A DNA stretch of 64,000 bases from Parasphingopyxis sp. (GTDB lineage Bacteria > Pseudomonadota > Alphaproteobacteria > Sphingomonadales > Sphingomonadaceae), in the NCBI RefSeq assembly GCF_028279465.1, contig NZ_JANQNS010000017.1, forward strand, positions 1 to 64,000. Direction: 5' to 3'. Each line of letters starts with the position of its first letter. Position 1 is the stretch's first letter. The translations under genes and the position numbers were made by a program. Under the pieces are notes generated by a model. That model was given only the letters and a program-made list of their open reading frames with translations. It was not told where the DNA came from and ran no database searches. Positions 1 through 8,873 of the stretch are shown one piece after another.

Positions 1-97
1 GCCCGCTCCCCCTCCCGACCTCCCAATAAGTGTACCCTGTGGGAGGTCGGGAGGGGGAGCGGGCCGGTGCCGCGCCGAGCCGTAGGAGAGGTCTGAC
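1..97. repeat. Palindromic repeat element, cut by the window edge
   Basis: A perfect 25-bp inverted repeat (arms 1-25 and 40-64) encloses a 14-base loop at 26-39. The right arm is followed by GGTGCCGCG (66-74), a 17-base imperfect mini-palindrome (75-91) and TCTGAC (92-97). The same order of parts is found in the complete element at 45476-45607, where it is mirrored on the other side. The left half of this copy must therefore lie outside the window. The loop matches the 45.5-kb loop in reverse orientation, so the two copies point in opposite directions. No transposase is nearby. Confidence 0.85.
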
Positions 98-107
98 AAA
101 CAAACCC

Positions 108-140
108 AGTGCCGCGCTCAACCGATAGGTTGAGTCTGAC
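108..140. repeat. Orphan half-arm of the same palindromic element
   Basis: The sequence AGTGCCGCG is followed by a perfect 7-bp hairpin (CTCAACC, loop GATA, GGTTGAG; 117-134) and TCTGAC (135-140). This repeats the terminal module of the element at 1-97 without its long central stem. It ends three bases before the stop codon of the flippase gene, so it may also act as a 3' end signal, although no T tract follows. Confidence 0.65.
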
Positions 141-143
141 GAA

Positions 144-1631
144 TCACGCCGCTTTCTTCTTCCCCATTTTGAACAATATCCGATCCTCGGGGCCGAAGCC
201 GCGATACCAGATCACCCAGCCATAGATGGCGAGCACGGCCGGGGCGCCGATGACGAGTTCCATCCATTCCGGCGCGAAGGTCGCAACATAACCGACGACC
301 GTCGCTGTCGCGGCGGCCCAGACCAGCGCCCAGCGCCAGGGGCTGACGGGCGCTTCGAGCAGGCGGGAGAGCAGGCGCGCTTTCATCACCGATGCCATGC
401 CGAGCGCCAGCATTAGCGCGATAGCCGGGCCCGTCGCCTGATAGAGGAGCGGCAGATCGTAGCTGCGCATGATCAGGATGATCCCCACGGTGAGCGCGGC
501 CTGAACCGTCAGCATGAAGCAGGAAATCATGAGGTTGCGGTGCCGGGCGACATAGACGAGCGCGGCCTCCGATACGGCGGCGGTGGCCGCCACGACTTCG
601 GCGGCCAGCAGAAAGGCGAGAATGCCCGTACCGCCGACAAAGGCCGCGCCGACCAGCCCCATCCAGGCTTCGCCGGGGATGCCGAGCGCGAGCGCGACCC
701 CGGCCTGCGCCGCGATGATCCAGAATCCCGCTTGCCGCACCTGTTTGGCGACGGCCGCGCGATTGCCCTCGCGCAGATTCTGCGTGATCACAGGCCCGAG
801 GATCGGGTCGAAGCTGGTTTTCAGTTTTTGCGGCAGCGATGCGAGCTGCTGCGCGACATAATAGATGCCGACGATTGCCGGCGAGAAGAACAGGCCGAGG
901 ATCGCGATATCGAGGCGGCGCGACACCCATTCGATTGCGTCTGCCCCGGCCATCGGCAGGTTCGCCCAGGCGAGCCGCATCAGCCGCACCGGATGCGGAC
1001 GCCAGCCGGTCGGAAAGCCGTAGCTGCGGAAAAGCGGCCAGAGCGAGGCGATAAGCGCCGCGATCATCGAAAGGACATAGGCGAGGATCAGCCCGTCGCG
1101 CAGCGAGTAAAAGGCGAGGAAGAAGGCCGCGATGCTGATCGTCCAGGGCTCGACGATAGCACGGGCCCGCACGGTCGCGCCGATATCGTGGCGATAGGCG
1201 AGGGCGGCGAGCGCGATATCCGACGCGGCGAGCGCGAAAATCGTCAGCGGCAGGAGCCGCTCCATGCCCTGGATTTCGCTGTTCGGGAACATGGCTTGCG
1301 GGAAAGCGACGAGCAGCAGCACGGCAATCGCGGAGGCGACGAAACCGGCGAGCATCGCATCCCAGACGACATGGACATGGGGACGATCGGTCTTCGACAG
1401 CTGCTCGGCGAGGCCGCGCTTGAGTCCGAGCGTTGCGAGCTGGGCGGCAAATTCGACGACGATGACCGCATAAGCGAAAATGCCCAGCGCTTCGGGGCCA
1501 TACCAGCGGCCGGCAATGAACAGGAACGGAATGCGGGCCGCCAGCCGGAGGAGGAAGCCGAAGAAATTGGTCCGCCCGCCTTTTGCGAGCGCCGCCAAGT
1601 CGGGCGGGGGCGTTTTCTTCGCGTCCGCCAT
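144..1631 (-). CDS. Polysaccharide flippase family membrane protein
   Basis: A 495-residue, strongly hydrophobic protein with roughly twelve to fourteen predicted membrane spans. It has the N-terminal pattern of oligosaccharide flippases (Wzx/MVF superfamily): a short polar lead, then GGRTNFFGFLLRLAARIPF and GPEALGIFAYA. The family moves lipid-linked saccharides across the inner membrane. The ATG start lies 21 bases after the polA stop, so it is probably co-transcribed with polA. The C-terminus is basic (KMGKKKAA). No glycosyltransferases are beside it, so its substrate cannot be guessed. Family call is good; specific role unknown. Confidence 0.8.
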   Translation of the reverse strand: MADAKKTPPPDLAALAKGGRTNFFGFLLRLAARIPFLFIAGRWYGPEALGIFAYAVIVVEFAAQLATLGLKRGLAEQLSKTDRPHVHVVWDAMLAGFVASAIAVLLLVAFPQAMFPNSEIQGMERLLPLTIFALAASDIALAALAYRHDIGATVRARAIVEPWTISIAAFFLAFYSLRDGLILAYVLSMIAALIASLWPLFRSYGFPTGWRPHPVRLMRLAWANLPMAGADAIEWVSRRLDIAILGLFFSPAIVGIYYVAQQLASLPQKLKTSFDPILGPVITQNLREGNRAAVAKQVRQAGFWIIAAQAGVALALGIPGEAWMGLVGAAFVGGTGILAFLLAAEVVAATAAVSEAALVYVARHRNLMISCFMLTVQAALTVGIILIMRSYDLPLLYQATGPAIALMLALGMASVMKARLLSRLLEAPVSPWRWALVWAAATATVVGYVATFAPEWMELVIGAPAVLAIYGWVIWYRGFGPEDRILFKMGKKKAA

Positions 1632-1652
1632 CTTACTTCGGACCGCTCCGGA

Positions 1653-4415
1653 TCAATGCGCCGCGCCCCAGCTATCGCCGGTGCCGATATCGACGGCGAG
1701 CGGAACATCGATCTTCGCCAGCGGTTCGGCCGCTGACGCCATGACGTCACTGATCACGGCTGACGCGGTTTCCACTTTCTTTTCAGGGAGTTCGAAGACC
1801 AGCTCGTCATGCACTTGTAGCAGCATTTTGACGTCATCCAGCCCCTCTTTGGCGAGTGCCGGGCCCATCCGCGCCATGGCGCGCTTGATGATATCGGCGC
1901 TCGTGCCCTGGATCGGCGCATTGATCGCAGCGCGTTCGCTGCCCTGCCGCTCATGCTGCGTCTTGCTCTTCAAGCGCGGGAAATGCGTCTTCCGGCCGAA
2001 GAGCGTTTCCGTATAGCCGGTCTCGCGCGCGGCGGTCAGCGTCTGGGTGATATATTGGTTGATGCCCGGGAAACGCTCGAAATACTTGTCGATCATATCC
2101 TGTGCTTCATCCGGTGTTATCTCCAGCCGTCCGGCCAGTCCCCAGCGCGAAATGCCGTAGAGAATGGCGAAATTGATCGTCTTGGCCTTGCCGCGCGTGT
2201 CGCGGTCGACTTCGCCGAACAGCTCCTGCGCCGTACGATTGTGAATATCCTCACTCGCCTCGAACGCCTGTTTAAGCGTATCGACATCGGCCATATGGGC
2301 GGCGAGCCGCAGCTCGATCTGGCTGTAATCCGCCGCCAGCAGCACATTGCCGGGTTCGGCGACAAAGGCGAAGCGGATCTTGCGGCCCATTTCGGTGCGG
2401 ATCGGGATGTTCTGGAGATTGGGTTCGGTCGAGGAGAGCCGCCCGGTCTGCGCCCCGGTCAGGCTGTAGCTCGTGTGCACGCGGCCGGTCTTGGGATTGA
2501 TCTCGGCCTGCAGCGCATCGGTATAGGTGCTTTTGAGCTTCGATAGCTGCCGCCAATCCAGGACTTTCTGCGCGATAGGCTCGCCGTCGCGCGCCAGCCG
2601 CTCCATCTCGTTCACATCGGTGGACCAGACGCCGGACTTGCCCTTGCGCCCGCCCTTGAGGCCCATCTTGTCGAACAGGATTTCGCCGAGCTGTTTCGGG
2701 CTGCCGATCGCGAAGGGTTCGCCCGCAATATCGTGGACTTCCTTTTCCGTCTCTTCCATCTGCGCGGCAAAATCGGCGGAGAGCCGCGCCAGTTCCTCGC
2801 GATCCACCTTGATGCCGTTGCATTCCATCTCGGCGATCACCGGAACCAGCGGCCGGTCGACCAGCTCATAGACGCGCGTCGCCCGGTCCGACACGAGTCG
2901 TGGCTTGAGCCGTTTCCAGAGGCGTAGCGTCACATCCGCATCCTCGGCCGCATATTCGGTGGCTTTGTCGAGCGGCACTTCGGCGAAGGAAATCTGCTTC
3001 TTGCCCGTACCGACCAGGTCCTTGAACTTGATGCACTGGTGGCCGAGGAACAGCTCGGCGATCTCGTCCATGCTATGGCCATGCATCCCGGCTTCGAGAT
3101 CGAAGCTCATGACGATCGTATCGTCAAGCGGCGCGAGCGCGATATCGTGCTGCGCCAGCACCCCCAGATCATATTTAAGGTTATGGCCGATCTTGAGAAC
3201 GGCAGGGTCCTCGAAGAGTGGCTTGAGCTTTGCGATGGCCGTGTCGAAATCGATCTGGTCGGGATTTTCGCCGAGCAGATCGCCGCCGCCATGGCCGAGC
3301 GGGACGTAGCAGGCCTTGCCCGGTTCCGTTGCCAGGCACACGCCGACGAGCCGGGCCGTCACCGATTCCAGCGAGTCCGTCTCGGTATCCACCGCCACAT
3401 GGCCGATGCGTCGCGCCTCTGCGATCCATGCATTAAGCGCCGCCTCGTCGGTCACCGTCTCATAGGCGCTGCGGTCGATCGGCGGCTCGTCGTCGGCGTC
3501 TTCGGCCTCGGTTTCGCTGTGCTGCGCCATTTCGGCATTGGCCGCCCCGCCCCCGATCCGGGTGAGCAGCGACTTGAAGCCGTGATGGCTGAGAAACTCG
3601 CGCAAGGGATCTTCGGGTATGCCGTCGAGCAGGAAATCGTCGAGCGGTTCGGGCAGCGCAACATCGTCCTTGAGCGTCACCAGCACCCGCGACATGCGCG
3701 CATTGTCCGCCTGTTCGATCAGATTCTCGCGCATCTTGGACTTTTTCATGTCCGGCGCGGCGTCGAGCACCGCATCGACCGTCCCATATTCGTTGATCAG
3801 CTTGGACGCGGTCTTGGGTCCGATCCCGGTGACGCCCGGGATATTGTCGGACGTATCGCCCATGAGCGCCAGCACTTCGCCGAGCTTGTCCGGCTCCACG
3901 CCGAATTTTTCGAGCACATGCTCGCGGCCGAGCTTCCGGTCGTTCATTGTGTCGTAGAGATCGAGGCCCGGTTCGATCAGCTGCATCAGGTCCTTGTCCG
4001 AACTGACGATCGTGACCTTCCATCCGTCGGCCAGCGCCACTTTCGCGTAGGAGGCGATGAGGTCATCGGCCTCGAAGCCCAGCTCCTCGATACAGGGCAG
4101 CGAAAAGGCGCGCGTCGCGTCGCGGATCATCGGAAATTGCGGGACGAGATCTTCGGGTGGTTCGGGGCGGTTAGCCTTATACTGGTCGTAAATTTCGTTG
4201 CGGAAGGTTTCCGAGCTCGCATCGAGGATCACGGCCATATGGGTCGGCCCGTCCTCGGCGTTGAGCTGATCGACGAGCTTCCACAGCATCGTCGTATAGC
4301 CATAGACCGCGCCGACCGGCTCGCCATGCGTGTTCGTCAGCGGCGGCAGCCGGTGATAGGCGCGGAAGATATAGCTCGATCCGTCAACGAGATAGAGATG
4401 CTTCCCCTCGGGCAT
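1653..4415 (-). CDS. polA: DNA polymerase I
   Basis: A full-length, 920-residue Pol I. An N-terminal 5' nuclease domain (about 1-290; LVDGSSYIFRAYH at the start) is followed by a 3'-5' exonuclease domain with its acidic motifs intact (VDTETDSLE, HNLKYDLGVL, YAAEDADVTLRLW), so proofreading is expected. The polymerase domain (about 540-920) has motif A DYSQIELRLAAH, motif B around KTINFAILYG and motif C QVHDELV. It fills gaps in repair and removes primers in replication. The ATG start fits the family N-terminus exactly. The flippase gene follows closely downstream. Confidence 0.98.
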   Translation of the reverse strand: MPEGKHLYLVDGSSYIFRAYHRLPPLTNTHGEPVGAVYGYTTMLWKLVDQLNAEDGPTHMAVILDASSETFRNEIYDQYKANRPEPPEDLVPQFPMIRDATRAFSLPCIEELGFEADDLIASYAKVALADGWKVTIVSSDKDLMQLIEPGLDLYDTMNDRKLGREHVLEKFGVEPDKLGEVLALMGDTSDNIPGVTGIGPKTASKLINEYGTVDAVLDAAPDMKKSKMRENLIEQADNARMSRVLVTLKDDVALPEPLDDFLLDGIPEDPLREFLSHHGFKSLLTRIGGGAANAEMAQHSETEAEDADDEPPIDRSAYETVTDEAALNAWIAEARRIGHVAVDTETDSLESVTARLVGVCLATEPGKACYVPLGHGGGDLLGENPDQIDFDTAIAKLKPLFEDPAVLKIGHNLKYDLGVLAQHDIALAPLDDTIVMSFDLEAGMHGHSMDEIAELFLGHQCIKFKDLVGTGKKQISFAEVPLDKATEYAAEDADVTLRLWKRLKPRLVSDRATRVYELVDRPLVPVIAEMECNGIKVDREELARLSADFAAQMEETEKEVHDIAGEPFAIGSPKQLGEILFDKMGLKGGRKGKSGVWSTDVNEMERLARDGEPIAQKVLDWRQLSKLKSTYTDALQAEINPKTGRVHTSYSLTGAQTGRLSSTEPNLQNIPIRTEMGRKIRFAFVAEPGNVLLAADYSQIELRLAAHMADVDTLKQAFEASEDIHNRTAQELFGEVDRDTRGKAKTINFAILYGISRWGLAGRLEITPDEAQDMIDKYFERFPGINQYITQTLTAARETGYTETLFGRKTHFPRLKSKTQHERQGSERAAINAPIQGTSADIIKRAMARMGPALAKEGLDDVKMLLQVHDELVFELPEKKVETASAVISDVMASAAEPLAKIDVPLAVDIGTGDSWGAAH

Positions 4416-4456
4416 CGGGCGGGTCTAGCCGATGCAAGGCGCGGGGCAAAGGGACT

Positions 4457-5629
4457 CTAGAAGGCTCTCTGACCCTTGCGGTCCCGCCACCAGACCCAGG
4501 CCGAAAAGGCGATCAGATAGACGCCGCAGCAGCCATAGGCCGGGATGATGCCGATCGCCCATGCAAGGCCACCGATCGCAAGGCACATGCCGATGCTGGC
4601 GACGCAGTGAAAGAACATCATAGTCGATGTTGTCGTTGCCCGGCTCGCGCCGCCCATGACCTGCTGGAACCGGGTTTCGGCAAGCACCCAGACCGGCGCG
4701 CCGCAGATATAGGCCATCATCAGCGGAATCAGCAGCCAGGCCGATTCCGCGATGCCCGCGATCACCAGCAAACAGCCGCCGATCAGCGGAAACAGCCAGC
4801 CACCGGCGTGGAAACCGGCAAAGCGGTGCGCGGACATATTGGCGGCGGCATAAGCCGCGATGGCGAGCGCGCCGATCAAGCCGAAACTCCAGATCGGCAT
4901 GCCCACGGCGAGATAATAGAGCGGGTCGAACTCGCTGAGCACGAAGAACAGCATGATGCCGAGCGTGAGGTACGCCGTGATGAACCGTAGATTGGCGCTG
5001 CGCCGGAATTCGCCCAAGGCTTCATGGAAATGGCTCAGATAGCCGGGCTTGTCTTCACCATCTTCCGGCCGCACGCGGATGTCGGGCAGCCAGAAAGCGA
5101 TAATCGCGGCGAGCACCAGCGGCGGCACGGCGAGCCACAGGGCGAGCGGCATCGAGAAATGGCCGACAATGCCGCCCAGGATCAGCGCGATGCCCGCGCT
5201 GATCTCTACGATCGCCCGGTCGCGGCCCAGCACCCGGTCATACTCGTCCGTCTGCCCCGCGGCTTCCATATGCTCATAGAGCAAAGCCTGTTTGCAGCCC
5301 GATACGAGCGAATCGGCGAAGCTCCAGACGACAAAGCCGAGCACGAAGAGCGCGAAACTCCCGTCCGCCAGCGCCCAGATCACGAAGGCGCCGGCCTTGA
5401 CCAGCGGCGCGGCCATCAACTGCCAGCGCCGGTCGAAATGATCGGCAAGCGCGCCGGACGGAATTTCGAAGACGGCGGCCACGACCGACCAGATGGCGAA
5501 AAGCAGGGCGATGCCCCAGACGTCGAGCCCGCTCAGCTGAAAATAGACCGTGTAGATCGCATAGCCGAGCATGAAATCGAACAGGAAGACATAGGCGTAA
5601 TAGGCGCGCAGAAATCGGGGGAGGGGCAT
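4457..5629 (-). CDS. MFS transporter
   Basis: A 390-residue protein with about twelve hydrophobic segments in the major facilitator pattern. The loop between helices 2 and 3 carries GALADHFDRR, the usual MFS motif A region, following FEIPSG as in drug- or sugar-type transporters. It begins MPLPRFLRAYYAYVFLFDF with the first membrane span directly after. It ends 41 bases upstream of the polA start on the same strand. The substrate cannot be told from sequence. Confidence 0.85.
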   Translation of the reverse strand: MPLPRFLRAYYAYVFLFDFMLGYAIYTVYFQLSGLDVWGIALLFAIWSVVAAVFEIPSGALADHFDRRWQLMAAPLVKAGAFVIWALADGSFALFVLGFVVWSFADSLVSGCKQALLYEHMEAAGQTDEYDRVLGRDRAIVEISAGIALILGGIVGHFSMPLALWLAVPPLVLAAIIAFWLPDIRVRPEDGEDKPGYLSHFHEALGEFRRSANLRFITAYLTLGIMLFFVLSEFDPLYYLAVGMPIWSFGLIGALAIAAYAAANMSAHRFAGFHAGGWLFPLIGGCLLVIAGIAESAWLLIPLMMAYICGAPVWVLAETRFQQVMGGASRATTTSTMMFFHCVASIGMCLAIGGLAWAIGIIPAYGCCGVYLIAFSAWVWWRDRKGQRAF

Positions 5630-5723
5630 CTAAAGCTCCAGCGGCGAAGGGATCAGGACGATGAAATGCGTCTCTTGATCATGGCGGCGCTCTGGCATGC
5701 GCGCGGCCATGGGGCGTGGCTGT

Positions 5724-5748
5724 AGGAAGAAGGCGGCACGGGGCCGCC
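5724..5748 (-). terminator. Possible terminator after nadB
   Basis: Read on the minus strand, a 6-bp GC stem (GGCGGC / GCCGCC, 5732-5748) with a 5-base loop is followed by the pyrimidine run TTCTTCCT. It lies about 50 bases after the nadB stop. The stem is short and the T tract impure. Confidence 0.4.
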
Positions 5749-5795
5749 CGCCACGGTCAGATCATGTCATATGCGCTGGTCATGACCGCCCGATA

Positions 5796-7385
5796 CTATG
5801 GTTTAAGCACGGTATCCACCGCATTTTTCGCAAGGTCCGGATAGTCGGTCGTGTAATGGAGCCCCCGGCTTTCCTTGCGGGCGAGCGCAGAGCGCACGAT
5901 GAGCGCGGCGACTTCGATCAGGTTGCGCAGTTCGATCAGGTCCGGCGTCACGCGGAAATTGCCATAATATTCGTCGACTTCCTGGCGCAGCAGATCGATG
6001 CGGTGCTGGGCGCGTTCGAGTCGCTTGGTCGTCCGCACGATGCCGACATAGTCCCACATGAAGCGGCGGATCTCGCGCCAGTTATGCTGGACAACGACTT
6101 CTTCATCGGAATCCGTCACCCGGCTTTCGTCCCAGGGCTGGATCGCAGGCGGGTCGGGCAGATCGTCCCAGTTCGCGGCAATATGGTTGGCCGCCGCTTC
6201 GCCGAAGACGAAACATTCGAGCAGGGAGTTGGAGGCGAGCCGGTTGGCGCCGTGCAGCCCGCTCTCGCTCACTTCCCCGGCGGCATACAGGCCGGGCAGA
6301 TCGGTGCGGCCGTCGAGATCGATACGCACGCCGCCGCAGGTATAATGCTGTGCAGGCACGACCGGGATCGGCTCTTTCGTCATATCGATGCCGAGGCCGA
6401 TCAGTTTGTCATAGATGTTCGGGAAATGCTCGCGGACGAATGCGGGTTCGCGATGGCTGATATCGAGATGGACATAATCGAGACCGAGCCGCTTGATCTC
6501 ATGGTCGATCGCACGCGCGACGATATCGCGGGGGGCGAGTTCCTCGCGGCTGTCGAATTCGGGCATGAAGCGATGACCGGGATTGGGTGCGTCCTGCGTC
6601 AGTTTCAGATGCCCACCCTCGCCGCGTACGGCCTCGGTGATCAGGAAATTTTTGACCTCGAGATTGTAAAGGCAGGTCGGGTGGAATTGCATGAATTCCA
6701 TGTTGGAAATGCTGCAGCCGGCGCGCCAGGCCATGGCGATGCCGTCCCCCGTCGCGCCGCGCGGCGCGGTCGAGAACAGATAGGTGCGGCCCGCCCCGCC
6801 GGTCGCCAGGATCGTGGCGCGCGCCGCAAAGGCCTCGACATGGCCGCTCGCCTTGTTGAACGCATAGGCGCCCCAGACATGATCGGTCTCGGTCGGCGCA
6901 TCGGCGTGCCGGTCGGTAATCAGGTCGATCGCGACCATGTCGGGCAGCATCGTGATATTCGGATTGGCCTCGGCCGCGCGTTCGAGCGCCTCCTGCACGG
7001 CCCAACCGGTCGCGTCGTCGACATGGACGATGCGGCGATGGCTGTGCCCGCCCTCGCGCGTCAGATGCAGGTCGCCATCATCCTCGACATTGAACGGCAC
7101 GCCGAGTTCGACAAGCCGCTGGATCGCGCGCGGCGCATTTTCGACGACGAACTCGACGGTCTCCTCGCGGTTGAGTCCCGCCCCCGCATCCATCGTATCG
7201 GCGATATGGCTTTCGAACGTATCGCCGGGCTCCAGCACCGCCGCGATGCCGCCCTGCGCCCAGGCCGTCGACCCGCCCGATATCGCGCCCTTGGCGAGCA
7301 CCAGCACCCTGAACCGCTCGGCCAATGTGATCGCCGCCGTCAGCCCGGCCGCGCCCGAGCCGATGATCAGGATGTCGTAGTTCAC
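5796..7385 (-). CDS. nadB: L-aspartate oxidase
   Basis: FAD enzyme that oxidises L-aspartate to iminoaspartate, the first step of de novo NAD synthesis. It shows the N-terminal dinucleotide fold (ILIIGSGAAGLTAAI), GGHSHRRIVHVDDATG, HPTCLYNLEVKNFLITEAVRG and the family signature NRLASNSLLECFVFG. The proposed start is the GTG at 7383-7385 (VNYDILIIG), which overlaps the stop of the upstream DUF559 gene. A longer reading frame from 7430 exists, but its extra residues (PPPTPPASGRGA) are only the translation of a palindromic repeat. Neither nadA nor nadC is in the window. Confidence 0.95.
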   Translation of the reverse strand: MNYDILIIGSGAAGLTAAITLAERFRVLVLAKGAISGGSTAWAQGGIAAVLEPGDTFESHIADTMDAGAGLNREETVEFVVENAPRAIQRLVELGVPFNVEDDGDLHLTREGGHSHRRIVHVDDATGWAVQEALERAAEANPNITMLPDMVAIDLITDRHADAPTETDHVWGAYAFNKASGHVEAFAARATILATGGAGRTYLFSTAPRGATGDGIAMAWRAGCSISNMEFMQFHPTCLYNLEVKNFLITEAVRGEGGHLKLTQDAPNPGHRFMPEFDSREELAPRDIVARAIDHEIKRLGLDYVHLDISHREPAFVREHFPNIYDKLIGLGIDMTKEPIPVVPAQHYTCGGVRIDLDGRTDLPGLYAAGEVSESGLHGANRLASNSLLECFVFGEAAANHIAANWDDLPDPPAIQPWDESRVTDSDEEVVVQHNWREIRRFMWDYVGIVRTTKRLERAQHRIDLLRQEVDEYYGNFRVTPDLIELRNLIEVAALIVRSALARKESRGLHYTTDYPDLAKNAVDTVLKP

Positions 7386-7798
7386 TGCGCCCCTCCCGCT
7401 TGCGGGAGGGGTTGGGGGTGGGCCCGACATGCGATCTCAATTTTCTGCAACACGCCTTCGATATTGCCCAAAACGTCCTCATTGGTGAAACGCAGCACGG
7501 TCAATCCTCGCGATTCGAGATAGCGTGTTCGATGCTTGTCATGCTCTTCCCGGGAATCATGCGAAGCGCCATCGATCTCGATAACGATGCTTTCCGCACG
7601 ACATAGAAAATCGCAGTAATAGGGACCGACTGGCATTTGGCGACTGAATTTATGTCCAGCGAGCTGGCGGCGGCTCAGATATTGCCACAGTTTTCGCTCC
7701 GCAGGTGATGCGGCGTTGCGCAGATCGCGGGCGTGTTTGGTGTTGCGAGGTTGGAACTGGCCCACCCCTAGCCCCTCCCGCAAGCGGGAGGGGAACAC
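7382..7798 (-). CDS. DUF559 endonuclease-like protein, ends encoded by repeats
   Basis: A 138-residue protein with the DUF559 core: SPAERKLWQYL, GHKFSRQMPVGPYYCDF, IVIEIDGASHD, RTRYLESRGLTVLRFTNEDVL. DUF559 belongs to the restriction-endonuclease-like fold, related to Vsr; the D...E.D pattern in YYCDF and VIEIDG fits a metal-binding nuclease site. Both ends of the reading frame run through inverted palindromic repeats: the N-terminus from the GTG at 7798, and C-terminal PQPLPQAGGAQ. A shorter GTG start at 7765 skips most of the repeat. The stop overlaps the nadB GTG start (GTGA), suggesting translational coupling. Nuclease activity is untested. Confidence 0.85.
   Translation of the reverse strand: MFPSRLREGLGVGQFQPRNTKHARDLRNAASPAERKLWQYLSRRQLAGHKFSRQMPVGPYYCDFLCRAESIVIEIDGASHDSREEHDKHRTRYLESRGLTVLRFTNEDVLGNIEGVLQKIEIACRAHPQPLPQAGGAQ
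7390..7424. repeat. Palindromic repeat, left boundary of DUF559 cassette
   Basis: A perfect 22-bp palindrome (7390-7411, CCCCTCCCGCTTGCGGGAGGGG with an 11-bp half) is followed inward by TTGGGGGTGGGCC (7412-7424). The unit at 7759-7793 is the same 35-bp sequence inverted, with two mismatches. It overlaps the 3' end of the DUF559 gene and lies just upstream of the nadB GTG start. Confidence 0.85.
7759..7793. repeat. Palindromic repeat, right boundary of DUF559 cassette
   Basis: Inverted partner of the repeat at 7390-7424: GGCCCACCCCTAG (7759-7771), then the 22-bp palindrome (7772-7793). The palindromes are outermost on both sides. The repeat codes for the possible N-terminal residues of the DUF559 protein when the GTG at 7798 is used. 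Confidence 0.85.
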
Positions 7799-7817
7799 AT
7801 TGCCTGACCGCGCCTCC

Positions 7818-8738
7818 TCACGCCGCCGTCCGGGTCAGGTTGAGGAAGACATCCTCAAGGTCCGCCTCTTTGGTCGAGACGTCGATGATATTGTGTCCGG
7901 CTTCGCCGAGCGCGGTCAGCACCTCGCCCGCATTCACCTTGTCCTTGCGATAGGTGATGGAGAGTGTCCGCGCGTCGAGCTGCTCGACCTTTTCGAAGGC
8001 GGCTGTGTCGGGCGGTGTCGCGATATCGTTTTCGACCGTCACGACGACTGCCTTTTCCTGGGCCATGTCGACGAGTTCACGGGTCGGCTTGTCGGCGATC
8101 AGCTTGCCATGATTGATGATCGCGATCCGGTCGCACAGTTCTTCGGCTTCTTCGAGATAATGGGTGGTGAGGACGACTGTCACACCGCCCGCATGCAGTT
8201 CGCGCACATAGTCCCAGAGCTGCCGCCGGAGATCGATATCGACGCCGGCTGTCGGTTCGTCGAGCACGAGCACGGGCGGCGCATGGACCATGGCTTTGGC
8301 GACCATCAGCCGGCGTTTCATCCCGCCTGACAGCGTGCGCGCATAGGCGTCCGCCTTGTCCTCGAGCCGCACCGCTTTCAGGAGTTCGGCCGTGCGCTTT
8401 TTTTTGCGCGCTACGCCGTAGAGCCCGGCCTGGATATCGAGCGTTTCGGCGGGCGTGAAAAAGGGATCGAAGGTGATCTCCTGATTGACGATGCCGATGC
8501 TCGCCTTCGCGTTGCGCGGATCGCGATCGATATCGAAGCCCCAGATCGAGGCCGAACCCGCGGTCTTGTTCACGAGACCTGCGAGAATGTTGATCAGCGT
8601 CGATTTGCCCGCGCCATTGGGGCCCAGCAGGCCGAAAATCGTTCCGCGCGGCACGGTGAGGTTCACCGCATCGAGCGCTTTGGTCGTGCCCTCATAGATT
8701 TTCGTGACGTTCTCGACGCGGATCGCTGCTTCGCTCAT
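7818..8738 (-). CDS. ABC transporter ATP-binding protein (ABC-2 type)
   Basis: About 306 residues. Walker A is GPNGAGKST, the signature is TLSGGMKRRLMVAKAMVH, Walker B is VLVLDEPTAGVDIDLRR, and the switch histidine is in LTTHYLEEAEELCDRI. The sequence resembles ATPases paired with ABC-2 permeases (NodI/CcmA-like); the C-terminal 80 residues form the usual accessory domain. The ATG at 8738 (MSEAAIRVENV) is preferred to an upstream ATG that adds only MRRAMRSG. No permease gene is adjacent in the window, so the partner is elsewhere. Confidence 0.88.
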   Translation of the reverse strand: MSEAAIRVENVTKIYEGTTKALDAVNLTVPRGTIFGLLGPNGAGKSTLINILAGLVNKTAGSASIWGFDIDRDPRNAKASIGIVNQEITFDPFFTPAETLDIQAGLYGVARKKKRTAELLKAVRLEDKADAYARTLSGGMKRRLMVAKAMVHAPPVLVLDEPTAGVDIDLRRQLWDYVRELHAGGVTVVLTTHYLEEAEELCDRIAIINHGKLIADKPTRELVDMAQEKAVVVTVENDIATPPDTAAFEKVEQLDARTLSITYRKDKVNAGEVLTALGEAGHNIIDVSTKEADLEDVFLNLTRTAA

Positions 8739-8873
8739 GCCGCTGCGCATAGCGCGTCGCACGGGCAGCGCAAAGCGGGCTGGCCCTGTTTATGCTTTCC
8801 GCGCCGTTAACCAGTCTTGTTCGCCACATATTCGCCATTCCCGCGCAAACAGGCGTTCGGGGGACCATACTGA

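Noticed and set aside
118-930. Long open frames on both strands over the flippase and polA genes
   Set aside because: They are out-of-frame readings of GC-rich real genes: arginine/alanine-rich, without start context or family features.
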